DNA of 64,000 nucleotides, from positions 1,941,897 to 2,005,896 of the forward strand of contig MU004184.1 of NCBI GenBank assembly GCA_010093605.1. Reading direction: 5' to 3'. The first letter of the stretch is position 1; each line of letters starts with the position of its first letter. Shown one piece after another: positions 1 through 11,388 of the stretch. The DNA comes from Lophium mytilinum (lineage: Eukaryota > Ascomycota > Dothideomycetes > Mytilinidiales > Mytilinidiaceae). The position numbers and the translations under genes are program-made. The notes beneath the pieces were generated by a model. That model was given only the letters and a program-made list of their open reading frames with translations. It was not told the DNA's origin and searched no databases.

Positions 1-2366
1 TTCCGAGCTGCCTGATCTTATGGATGAGGCGACACAGATGATGGGGATTGGAGAAATTGGTGGTCCAGACTCTCGCGCATTCTCTCGGGACGTTCTGAGA
101 ATCGAGATTTGTGGACCTGATAGGCCACAACTGTAAGTTTCAAGGGTGATTTTGCAGACCTCAGCGCTGACCGGCATATCTAGTACCTTGATAGATTTGC
201 CTGGGCTCATACAATCGACAAACAAGTCTCAAACCAAGCAAGATGTCGAACTCATTCGAAATATGGTCCGAGAATACATATCTAATGAGCTCACTATCAT
301 TCTTGCGGTCGTTTCGGCAAAAGATGATTACGCAAACCAGGGCATCTTAGAGAGGTGTCGCGAAGTTGACAGCAACGGGAGTCGAACCCTTGGTATCATC
401 ACGAAGCCTGACTTCATTCGTGCAGGCTCGGACAACGAGAAGAACTGGTTCGAATTGGCTCAAAATCGGGACATTTATTTCAAACTCGGTTGGCACATGC
501 TGAGGAACCGTGGCGATGGAGAATTGGACAGCTCGTTCGAGCAGCGCAATGCATCTGAGGAAGCATTCTTTGCTGAGGGTAATTACCGAGAGCTGCCTCG
601 GGACATGATTGGAATCAGCTCGTTGAAGACGCGATTGAGCCAACTTCAGTACGATCACCTAAAGAAAGAACTTCCAGGCTTAAAGAAAGAGCTAGACGAC
701 AAGTTGAAGGATGTGACAGAGAACCTGGATCGTCTGGGGAGAAAGCGGACTACCGTCTCGGAACAGCGACTATTCCTGACGAGCATTAGTACCGCGGTTT
801 ACGATCTTCTCAAGTCGGCTGTCACTGGAAACTATGCCGATCAGTTCTTCAGTGCCAATATGAATGCCGCCATTGACTCTCCCGAGAACATACGTCGCCT
901 ACGAGCAGGTACGTAAGCCCCCAATATAGATAAAAAGTTTCCCAGCAATATGTCTGTTTAAAAAACTACTCAGAGAGTATTCCAAGGCAACCACTGTCCA
1001 CTGGCACGCCACTGCTTGGGGTACCCCCACAGGTGTCAAAGACTCGAGGGCGATGTCAAGGTTCAAGCACTGCAGATTAGACTGCCTCTTGACTAATTAC
1101 TTGCTCAGCAGTCAGGCTACCCCCAGCAGTGGTGTTGAGTGGCTAAGTTGGACAGTGGTATCTTGAAAATCCCTGAAGGAGTGTCTTACGCAGCATAACC
1201 TATCATTAGTATTGGTTTCCTTACTCTGATTTTGAAAGGTTTGCTAACTTTATTGCCACCTCAAGTTATACAGCATCTCAACATTCAATTCGCTGCTAAG
1301 ATGCGTAAGGTTGGCAGCAAGTATCGCATTGGGTCTTCTCAACACGGCCATTCACATGTCAAGGATGCTAGTGATGACAGCGAACTTGAAGACGTTGAAG
1401 AGAGCCCAAGCAGAGAAGCTGAGGAGGACGATACGGCCACAGAGTCAATTTCCGAAGCTACATCTGTCAGCATCACAGCCCCGCCCCAGAAGAGCCTTAG
1501 TCGACAAGCAGCAATTTCTTGGGTCCTTAAAGTCTTGCAACGATCTCGAGGCTCCGAGTTGCCCGGTAATTTCAACCCAATGCTTATTAGTCAGCTTTTC
1601 TGGGAGCAATCAGAACGTTGGGAGATGCTGGCCTTGGAGCATATTGAGCGAGTCGCTTGTGTTTGCGATAAATTCGTTCGATGCGTGTTGCAGCACGCCG
1701 CCGCTCCTGAAATCGTCACCCGACTCCTTGAGCTGCGAATCGAGGGAGCCCTCGAATCTTCTTTGAGAACAAGCAAAGAGGAGCTCCGGAAGATTATCGC
1801 TGACAAGGCCGGCCATCCAATGACCTACAATCATTACTACACCACGACTATCCAAAAGATGCGCCAAGACAAGTATAGCAGGGCCTTGATGCGAATGACT
1901 GATGATGCGAAGGTCACTGTTGACAAGAAGACTTGGGCAGCTGGGTCTGGCTATACTTCGCAAACGTACATTGATCCGCAGATACTGCGAAACAAGATCG
2001 ACGGATCTATCGAGCAAGACATGGACAAATTCTCCGCAGAGGAGGCGCTGGATAGCCAGATTGCTTACTATAAGGTATGGTTTGGCACCCATCGAACTCC
2101 ATAAAGCAGTTAGCTAACTCCCACAGGACGAACTCAAGTACTTCATTGCAGCCATCACCAAACAGGTGATCGAGCGTCACCTAGTTTCCACTCTTCCGTT
2201 CAACATCCTATCTCCGTCCGTTGTCGTAGAGCTTTCGGATGACGACATCGAGTATGTCGCCGCAGAGCCCGCGGACACCACCCACCAACGAGCCCACTTT
2301 GAGACTCGCAAAGCGCTGTTGGAGCAAGGGATCACGACGTTTCGGCGCGCGATTGGAGGGCGATAA
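1..2366 (+). CDS. Dynamin-like GTPase (Mx/vacuolar-sorting type), 5' end missing
   Basis: This is a large dynamin-superfamily GTPase, which assembles on membranes and hydrolyses GTP to remodel or divide them. Rebuilt exons are ..132, 184-908, 1266-2073 and 2127-2366. Joining the first two gives the classic PQLTLIDLPGL stretch with the DxxG (G3) motif, and TKPD (G4) follows. The G1 P-loop lies upstream of the window. The third exon starts VIQHLNIQFA, as in the dynamin middle domain, and the last exon (DELKYFIAAITKQVIERHL) is the GTPase effector domain, ending at a TAA. Introns at 133-183 (51 bp) and 2074-2126 (53 bp) are ordinary, but 909-1265 is 357 bp and contains an inverted repeat. A strongly acidic Asp/Glu/Ser insert lies just after the start of the third exon. 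No pleckstrin domain was seen, which favours the Mx/Vps1-like branch over classical dynamin. The family call is firm; the cellular role is not known. Confidence 0.9.
982..1166. repeat. Imperfect inverted repeat inside the dynamin intron
   Basis: The left arm (about 982-1030) and the right arm (about 1111-1166) are imperfect reverse complements. They share CCACTGTCCA at the outer side (991-1000 and 1148-1157) and a second matching block around CCACTGCTTGGGG. A loop of about 80 bp separates the arms, and a gap of about 9 nt is needed to align them. The whole element sits inside the 357 bp intron, which is much longer than its neighbours. It could be a MITE-like insertion or an introner-type element. 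A clear target-site duplication was not seen. Confidence 0.5.
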
Positions 2367-4552
2367 CCTGGTACTGCCTAAGCAGTGGGAGGGGCGTTGA
2401 TGGGACTTTCCGGCATTGCGTTCGCACTTTCATTAGTTTCAGATTGTGCTCCCCTTATCTTGTCTGCATTCAATTTCATCACTCTACATTTCTGTCGTGC
2501 ATAGCAATTAATAGAAAAATATCCAGTTTTCACAGTCCTACATGAGTCATACTATTGCCAGCAGATTGGTGCAAACCGCCAAAACCAAAACATACCCGTG
2601 CGTAGGCGTTCGACCAACCCAAAATTACGGAGTGGCAAGCAAGAGTATCTAGATCTTTAACCTTTCTTACACCTTCTTCCACGGAAAGTCATATCGTTCC
2701 TAAACTAGCTACTTATGCCGGCTGTGGATCTTTAGCCTTGATGCACGACGTATTGATATCCCAGGCAGCCCTATACTTCTCCGGTCTTCCTTTCGCTTCA
2801 GCGCTCAATATACTCAGGCTACAAAGACCCTTGTAATGCAGTACATTACCTCTAAACTGCAACACGCATAAACATGCACACCTATGCAGCCTTAACATCA
2901 CTTGTCTCAGCACCCATCTCGACCCAAAGGAAAAATCACTCAAACTCTCTCCACCCCAAGACTCCCTCACCTACCTACCCTAGCTCCAACTCCACCACAC
3001 TCCACCGCATGAATCGAGTCCCAAAAAGCCTATATCAGCCCAGCACCCCTGCCATACTCTACCCAACTCACCCAACCAACCACACCCCACCAACCCCTAC
3101 CAGGCCCAAGGTACCCCCCGCATCGGAAACCAAAAAACGCGGCAGCTGCCGCCAGACTGGACGCGCCACTCCCTCGGTCCCCAGATCTAGTTTCCTCAAT
3201 CCCCCGCATCGCCGCATCATCGCACCATCACGCATAGTAGCATAACCGCCTTGGTCGATGTATCATGCCAGCAGTCGTACCATCTCGCGAGCCACAAGCG
3301 GAGCCGCAGCTTTGGACCTTATTCCAACCGGTCTATACGGGATGCACGGGTGCTCCATCGATCGAGGTTCTGCTCCCGTATGTACAGTAATCAGCCTCAA
3401 ACGCTCGGGGACACGGAAGGGGCAAAAATAAAACATTGTATCAATCTTAAATTGAGGAGAGACATGTTTCTCGCTATACGGGTTGTTCAGTCATGCTTAG
3501 CTGACACGCCGCCACACGCGCATAAGTACACACGCGCACATCTTTCAAATCAAAGCCATGCAGCGCTTGTGTAGAACAAAGACAATGGACAGGTCTGGAT
3601 CTCGTGGAGAAGCATGTCTCCGTCATAACATTTGTAATTCGAGTCGCGCGCGCGCTCTCTCTACTCTACTCTCTCGTATCTTAGGAATTCGGACGCTCGG
3701 ATTGCAGGTACCATCCCTGGAAAGTGGTATACAGCTGGTGAATCCAATCGCCCCCCTTCCACGCACTCTCTCTCTCTCTCTCTGTCTCTATAATCATACA
3801 CATAATCGAAGTTTGACGTACATGAGGGAGTCTAACAGTCCCGGAAAATTCGTGTCTCACCCCCTCCCTCTCTCTCTTTCTCGCAAAACGTTTCCCTCGG
3901 AAATAAAATGGAAATACACCCTAGTATACAAGGAATTGCGCCTGAAGAGTTTGCAGCCTAAAGAGCTGCGGAGTGACGCATATTCGTCCATGCTTCCCTG
4001 GCTCTATGATATCGAAATGCCCAACCTAGGCAGCCGGCTAAAATCCGTGGATGTTGGTCGTGGTTGGTGCGTGCGTAAGCGTCCGTGTCGAAGGAATGAT
4101 TCCAAATGATCCGAATCCTAGAACGTCCACGAAGGAAGCAAGATGGGGGTCTCTGCTAGGCTCTATAGACCTTCAGCATCTCTTTCTGAAGGCCCGAAAT
4201 ACAAAATGAAAAAATGACTCAAGTGATCTCTCTCAAATTTTGCCAATGTTGGTAGTCCGATCGGTCGATCTGTCTGTCGACGAGGTTTTCCGTAAAGTCT
4301 CCCAGTAATCCCCCTGCGCCGTGATGCGCCAAATACAATCCCAGGAATGCGCCGTGTCGCCCATAGTTCTTCTCTTATCCCAGCTCCCCCTGCGTAAATC
4401 GAACTCGCTCGTATAATTTCGCGAAATGCAAACGGACAGTAAAACAGCTTTTGCCAAAGCTCGAATCTCCAAAAGAACGCCTGTAGTAATGTTCCTGTTT
4501 AAAGATTCTTCGTGAATCGCGCTTCATCTATTGATTCGACCGGTGATTGAAG
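2367..4552. other. Intergenic region, no supported gene
   Basis: The region lies between the dynamin stop and the stop of the minus-strand Zn2Cys6 gene, so it should contain both 3' UTRs. Open frames of up to 183 codons exist on the plus strand, but they read through low-complexity CT and CA tracts and show no family motif. No RNA gene was seen. Confidence 0.5.
3765..3788. repeat. CT microsatellite
   Basis: A pure (CT)n run of about 18 bases is followed by GTCTCT. Further CT/CGCG-rich low-complexity sequence lies at about 3647-3675 and 3860-3885. These may be pyrimidine tracts of an untranslated region. Confidence 0.8.
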
Positions 4553-5985
4553 CTATGGTCCTGAATAAAAGGTAGGGGGTTGGTTGGCGTATTGCATTGG
4601 TGGGCCAGCCTCTTCCTCTACATGTCCGAGATGTGATGGCTCCGCGTACCAGGGGCCACCCATTGGACGCCCGTGGGGTGAATAGTCATGGCCGGAGCTA
4701 TGGAGTGTGTAGGGGCTCCAATTTTGAGGCGAATATCCGTAGTTGTGAGTAGTGTGGGCGAGTAGGGGTGCTGAAAGCGGTGCAGTGGTATCGGCGTGAG
4801 TACCTTGCGCATGTCCAGCACTGGTATCTATTGAAGGCGGATAATTGTAGGGCGATGCTCGGCCGCGGTAGTCTTGCTGAGACACAAGATGCGGATTATG
4901 GAATTGCGGCGGTACTCCCTCAATGTGACCATAAGACACTGACCGTGCAGGCTGCACTGATACGGGCTGAGCCCAGCCCTGGGCATCATGAGGCGCGCCG
5001 TAAGACATATTCGATGTTGTGCTCATGGTAGCTGGGGTTTGTCCGCCGGACATGTTCGAGTCGCTGCCATAGGTAGACGGGGCTGTGGATGGGGAAGCTC
5101 TCCAGTAACTAGCCGAAGATGGTGTCTCATCAGGAACAGATGAGGGAGGTACGAAGCCCGGAGGAGGCCATTGATTGTCCATCTGGTGCGAATAAGGGAA
5201 CGTGTGTGACCGTAAAGGCACTGTACTTTTGGTCAGCGGAATTGCAGATCTGATTATGGATGCCCAACATACCTCCGCTGGGATTTGAAGCACTATTGGA
5301 ATCAACGTCAATGCCGGGTTGCATTCTAAACCCTGCGCTAGCCGGGTTTGGCGAAATGGTGGTGAAGGGTCGATATTCGTCGACTTGCTCGCTTCTCGAT
5401 CCAGCGGCGCGAGGAGACGAAGGAGTCGACGCAGATGGTGCTATAGCGCCATCCTCCACTTTTGCGAGGGGTTGCGGTCTTGAATCTGATGGATTTGTCT
5501 GTTCAACAGGGTAGAAGTTGCAATCCTTCTTCAACCGGATGCAATTCGAACAACGCCCATTAGGATCGTCATTGTTCAGCAAACACCGTATTTTCCTCCG
5601 ACGGCAGTGAGCTATAAGATTCGTGTTAGTCGTCGCAGTACACAAAAGGTTTGGCGCAAGAATGCACCCGGTGTGGCTTACTGCAAGCAACAGATGTTCG
5701 ATGGTATCCAAGCTTGTTTCTACGTTTGTCCGAGTTAGGCGACAGCTCCCCAGAGTTCGCCAAAGCCAGGTTGTGCATGTGAGGTGTTGACGAAGAGCGG
5801 CGAATCTCTGGGAGAGTTTTGCCTTTCGACGTCCTCTTCTTCTTGTTTGAGTGCGAGCGGGAGGCTGAAGTGGTAGACGGTCCAGAATCTGCGGCCCTTG
5901 AACGATCTGCAAAACCTGGTCCAGGTATGGCTTTTGTCTCGGGGATCCCGATTCCAGAAGGCAGTCCAAGAGGATCGTAGGACAT
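4553..5985 (-). CDS. Zn(II)2Cys6 fungal transcription factor
   Basis: This is a probable DNA-binding regulator of the Gal4-type binuclear zinc cluster class. Exons on the minus strand are 5985-5682, 5611-5273 and 5220-4553, giving 436 aa. The 70 bp intron 5612-5681 splits the cluster. Joining restores C101-x2-C104-x6-C111-x10-C122-x2-C125-x6-C132 with the basic run RRRKIR. Before the cluster is a Ser/Lys-rich segment (SHSNKKKRTSKGK) that could act as a nuclear localisation signal. After it the protein is low-complexity, rich in Pro, Ser, Gln, Tyr and Gly, as in activation domains. No middle homology (fungal_trans) domain was recognised, and the protein is short for the class. The start at 5985 is the methionine of MSYDPLGLP; the frame stays open upstream to 6252, so an earlier start is possible. 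The target genes cannot be read from the sequence. Confidence 0.88.
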
Positions 5986-8500
5986 TTGGATGCTAAGGTC
6001 GGAGAGGATCAGGCTATGGGTTTCGACTCTGGAATGCTTCGTCGATCGGTCTGCTACTCCGACAGCCATATGAAAGAGTTTTACCGTGGTAGTTCCCCGA
6101 TGGCGAAACACGGAGGATGCCGGCGCATTGAGTCCGGCGTTGGTGTTGGTGGTAGAAGATGACGGCGTACCACGCTGGAGGTTGCAGAATTGGTATTGTA
6201 GAAGAGATAGAGAAGCGCAGAGTTCGAAGTTCGCAGACGTTGGAGCTCGCACTACGTAGGTAGATCTGTTCTACGGCGGGAGTTGCAGGCGGGGGCGGTT
6301 GCGGGCGATCAACCAGGCCACGGGAGTTTAAGGCGCGCTCAATGCAGGTGGAAAACCGACAGCTAGGGCCACGACGGCGAGGTACCGGGTCCAACTCCTC
6401 GAAGAGCAACAAAAATCCAGAGTCCACGAGGCCAGGCGAAGAGACGTCAGCTTAGCTTACCAGGAGGCAGGAGTGGGGACCTGGGCCACTCATCAGGGAT
6501 CCCAATGTGCACGCCTGCGAAAAAAAGCAATCGCAGGAGCAGAACAGTGTGCCCATTGCAGTAGTCGTGAAAAGATAATAAAGTGGCGACTGGACTCTGG
6601 TCCCATCCTTCATCCTGGCAGCGTGGCTCCAGGACCTGTGGGCGTGTGCGAGGAAGCCAGATTGGCCTGCGACCCTTGCTGCTGGGCTTGCAGCGAAGCT
6701 GATCTTGCTCGAGGGGGCAGGAGGTCTAGACGATCCCTGGAGACTGGTGGCCCCGTTGGCAGCCAACTGATGTGCGGGATGGATGTGCGCCAGCACGCTC
6801 CACACCCCCCTCGCCGTGGACCGTGCCTCGAGGCTCCATCCATGATGCTTTTCTGTCGCAGCCAGGCCCACTCTTCGACGCCAACCCGGCCCAGCGCGCC
6901 GTCTGCTGCGCCTCATCGTCAGAGGCTGGTGCCGACTGCTGCAGCCATGGCAGCGAGCGAGAGGCCGCTCAAACGGTGCAGCGTCTCCAGTCTCAGCCCC
7001 CCCGCGGCGCCTTGTCCAGGGACGGCCACCTGCTGCCAGCTGGCATCAGATCGTGCTGGCCGCGCTAGGGCCGCATGCACTTTGGGCCCGCGAATAATGG
7101 GAATTCAAACCGCCGACAGGGAGCCCAGGCATCGGGCATTTGGCTGATCGTAGGAAGCCACGCGCGCCTAGCGGACCAGCAACATCTGCAATTCGTGAAG
7201 CCGTCGATGCCCTGACGCCGGAGCAGAGAGGCGTTTTGATACGTCCAGAGGGACGACGAGAGGCTCCTTTTGGAATCTTATTGCTTTTGGCGTCGCACCG
7301 TATTTCCGCGTGAACAGAGCCCCGACAGGATAAGAACGCAGGCCCCCTTGATCCCCGGCGCTGGCTGCTGAGTGGCAGCAGTTATCCGAGGCTGCTGGCC
7401 AGCGTCGCCGGCGTGTCGCCTTCATCCTCGCACGGCGTCCTGCGACAACGTGGCGTCGAGGTCGTGCGGTGTGTCGTCCATGGTGCAACCCTTTCTCCAC
7501 ACTCCTCATCTCGGTTCTGACGATCACCGGCTTGGTCACGGCTCCACTTGGCACGCCCAAGTGCATGAGCGTGGCAGGGTTCCACTGCTCCGGGGCGCGG
7601 GACGTGCTGCCTTGGATCTCGTGCATGCATGACGTTCGCATGAACGCTGCGATGCAATCTGTTGGGCCGCGTGCTCGACGAAGCACAGTGGATCCCACCA
7701 ATCGCTTCCCTGCATATCCGCCTGTCAGGAGTAGGAGAATTAAGTGGCACCACAACCGCAACCCCGACACAGTGTGCAGGTCCTGCTCTTAAAACCCAGC
7801 GAGTGAGCTGACCGCCACCGCTCCGCTCCGCTCCGTCAACGTGTTGCGCGCGCCTGCACATGCACGACACCAGTAGTGGCCCGTCCGCTTGCGATTGGAT
7901 AAGCATGCTTCCTTTTTGGCACCGCCGACGATTTGCCAAGTTCAGAGCATCCCACGTCGATGACATCGGCCTAGTGCGATGCAGCTGCCTGCAGCTATGT
8001 AGCGGAATTGTACCTCCTGGACGTTGCAGACGCATGCGCGCCAACGCTTCTGCATGTTTCTAGTTGTGGTCTTTAGCGCGGCTATACACACTTAGCGAGC
8101 TCTTGACTCGGTAGCGGTATCAAAAGCGTACCGGGTTCTCGGGGCTTGTTGCGATGCGTGCTGGGCCGGATTTCTTGTCCGGAACCTGCCATGATGTGAA
8201 GAGCTGCTCCCACTCTCGCGCCATTCCGCATCGCAATCTGAAACATAGGCGGCGGGCCGATCGATCCCGAATCTCACGCCCAGTCCCAGAATCAGGGTCA
8301 TCAGACGTAAATCCCCGAGGCCGTCGGCGAGGCTGGTCACAGTGAAGGATCCGACGAACCAAGGCGTGAGAGCGATTAATTGCTGGCAGCTGCAAACGTT
8401 GCACGCAACATCCGGAAGGAAGATCGGAACATGTGATAAGATGCCTCGGAGCGCATGGTGGAGTGCCTAGGTAATGTGCCATCGCTGACATCGGTGCTGG
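5986..8500. other. Upstream region of the Zn2Cys6 gene, GC-rich, no supported gene
   Basis: This long GC-rich stretch has overlapping open frames on both strands (up to 224 codons) that show no domain, no consistent splice structure and Arg/Pro/Ala-rich translations typical of chance frames in GC-rich DNA. It probably includes the leader and promoter of the Zn2Cys6 gene, with the in-frame extension to 6252 noted there. Nothing else is supported. Confidence 0.4.
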
Positions 8501-11388
8501 AAGAGCAGCTGTCTAGAGTCGCGGAGGCGGTGTTCGCATCGTCTTCCATACCCGGCGCTCTCTACCCCCTCAACCCTCGTAGAGTACAGGCATGCTACTT
8601 AAGCTTCAGCCCGCGGCCGGCGGAAGCAATACGGTGACAGGACTAGCGTGGCCATGGCGCCAGAAATATGCTGGACAACGACGTTACACCTTCCGCACTC
8701 AGTCAATTCCCGACAGCGCGTCTGACGTCCTTTCGCTTCTTGAGTTAATCCAGACTGCACATGTCTCGTCTCTTGGTGATGTCCTAACGTGTCATAGCGT
8801 TACGTTACATGCAAACTCTGCAGTGCCTTTGCTCTTTCTGGATCGTCGTCCCCGAACATGTCTTGCCGTCGGTGTCCGCCAATTTGCGAGCTTGTCTGAT
8901 CGGTGAGCACCTTCTGACTGGCTTCGCTGCGGCTTTTAGCGGGCCAATAACGGGTGGGGGTTCGTATTGGTATCGCGAAACTAACTGCTGCGACATTCTG
9001 AAATAGGCTCATTAGCAGACGCTATCTCGGGGCAGAGGGCTTCCATGGCAGGCAGGTAGGAGTAGCAGATTACCCCAGAATATTGGAAGAATATTAGCAG
9101 GGTGGGGGTTCGAAGGCTAGCTGAAGCAAAAAGCGACCTCGATGAGTTGACGTTGCGTGCGGATCTGCGCCTCCTGAACATTGGGCTGATCACGTGCCGT
9201 TCTTTGCAATTTGCTTGAAACACTTCACACATCATGAACGATCCAAGAGGCGTAATATGGAACACAATCTGGTTTGAATAAAACTTCATGGAAGCCGAGC
9301 ATGCTGCGCTAGAGTGTGCGCAACGAATGTAGGGTTACTGAGACGCCACGCAGAGAATTGCTCAAAGATCACCACCTTCCTGTGCATTCAGAAGAAAGAA
9401 ATAGGACGCTAACGAACCTCCAAAAGCTCATCTTCAGTTGTCAGCTTAGACTAACAATGTGATTGGTTTCTTGATAAAACCTCTCCAGCAGGCCCGGGAT
9501 CAAAGTATGCACATATCTCGCTTCTGTCAGGAGCCTAACTTTTCGTTCAACGCGCAAAGCCATCATGAAGGGGTCTTTTCCATCTCAATCGTTGAACGAG
9601 CTCTCTGAATTCTGGTTATCAAGAAAGCCTGTTGTTGATCCCAAAGATCCACAGGCATCATGATTACACACAACAAGCTTCCCATACACGCATTCTTCCG
9701 CACCGGAAGGGTTGCCCCGGTCGAACGACACGCTCATTTGGGTATATCACACGATCCTTCAAAAGAGCCCGTTACCTTCATCGCCCTCGCCGAGCTATAG
9801 GATCACAACGTCCAGCATAATCCCCGTCCAACGGTCGCACGTCCCGATTCTCCGCGCGACTCCACCACCACGAGGCGCATGGCGCACACCGGCAGGGATA
9901 TTCCTTTAGAAAACCCCCCTATCCAGCGCTTCCGATTACGCCCGCTGACCAACTGCACCTCCACGAAGTGCACAGGAAGGATCCCAACGCTCAAAAGTTC
10001 CACTTCCCCGCCACGGAGCCCCCGGAGAGCTCATCCGCCAGGCTGCTCGATTCAGTTGCGGCGTCAAGTTCGACCCGAGGGGTTTTGCGGGCTGGGAAAG
10101 CCCCTGTTGGTTGAGGCTGACCGTGACTCGGAGCACGCCATATAGCAATCACTTGCAACCTTTAGAATGAACGCCACACACGGACTTTCTCAGACGTTGC
10201 TTTTCATTGTTAAAATAAGCTGGCCTGAGCGCTATATGTAACGTTAGCAGGAAGTCTGCCTTGTTGGACTCCGATCTCTTCGGCAAAGAGATCTGAAGCC
10301 ATTGTGAGAGATGAATCTGAATGATCACGCCTCAATATTGTCCGAGCTCTGGCGAAACGCTTCACCACATCCTTCTCAACTTTTCATTTCTTTAAAATCA
10401 TTTCGAATGTCGGCGAAAGAATGACAGCATACAAGATAGTTTTATACATATCCATGAGTCTGTAAGGTGCTCGGCTGCTTCGCTGGATATTATCAAGACG
10501 CGGGTGCCATTCGCGAAACTTTTTTCGCTGAACATAATGTCTCAGAAGGACACCGCTTACACATGAAATAAGACCACGAGGACATAAGCGGTAACATTCT
10601 CACACTGCGCATCCCATGACGTTTTCTACCCTTGGCAGGTCATGTGTCTGGGCACCGGAACACACCTCTATTTGGGTACCTTTCTTGGGTGCTAAACTAG
10701 AATCGCTCCCTAAAACCTCGAACTCAAGCCCGCCAAGCTCTACAGACTTCCCTAATCGTCAAAATCTCACGGGGGTTGGTGCATGCAATGGTAAACCTGC
10801 GAGCGTACAATCTTCTCGAAAGACGTTGTCTTTCTCACCGCTATTCTGCACGACGCGCTGATGAGGATGAAAATGAAGCAAATAGAAGAACCCCATCACA
10901 CAAGACCAACTGAGCGTTTGTGTACGTAGAAGAAATTCAAAGTAGGTCGTCTAATATTTAGGTCATTCGTAACCATACGTATATTACACGTGTACAAGTG
11001 TAGCCAACCGCGCCAATCCAGTTCCAACACCTAGTAGATATTTCTCCGACCCGGGCTCCACTGCCTAGGTGTCAAAATTCCGTCGTCTTGATAGAGCAAC
11101 AGCAATGAAAGTCCAGAAGGAATCAGGGTCGTAAGAGCTAGGGTATCTTCGTATCTTTCATCCGATGACTGAAAATGCCTTCCCCACAAAGAAACGCCAA
11201 AGAAAAATCATGCGCCTCCCAAAAACAAAATATACGCAGCCAGAAATGAGCTGCGCGTGCCGAAGTAAGGGTAATGTCTCGGAAGCTCGTTCGTGTCATC
11301 CGGAATCGGGGCCGTCCCAAAGGGCCGGGTTTCCCCAAATTCAACATCAAACTCCCCACTTCGAGAGCCTCCAGCTACCAGCATCTCC
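8501..11388. other. Gene-poor interval between the regulator and GH76
   Basis: No gene could be supported. Between about 9565 and 10110 several short frames read like degraded coding sequence: a 33-codon frame from ATG 9565, a 46-codon frame from ATG 9660, and an ATG-less frame from about 9820 to 10110. They have no identifiable family and no clear splice connection. The rest shows only short chance frames, no tRNA-like fold and no transposase. Confidence 0.35.

Noticed and set aside
3558-4109. 183-codon plus-strand frame after the dynamin gene
   Set aside because: Runs through CT microsatellite and low-complexity sequence; no domain or splice partner.
6473-7147. 224-codon plus-strand open frame in the GC-rich region
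   Set aside because: No domain, Arg/Ala/Pro/Ser-rich composition, and equally long frames on the opposite strand; a chance frame in GC-rich DNA.
7168-8044. Overlapping 200- and 220-codon minus-strand frames
   Set aside because: They overlap each other in different phases, contain no motif and have no consistent splice signals.
9095-9125. T-loop-like GGGGGTTCGAAGGC considered as a tRNA
   Set aside because: No acceptor stem, D-arm or anticodon arm could be paired around it.
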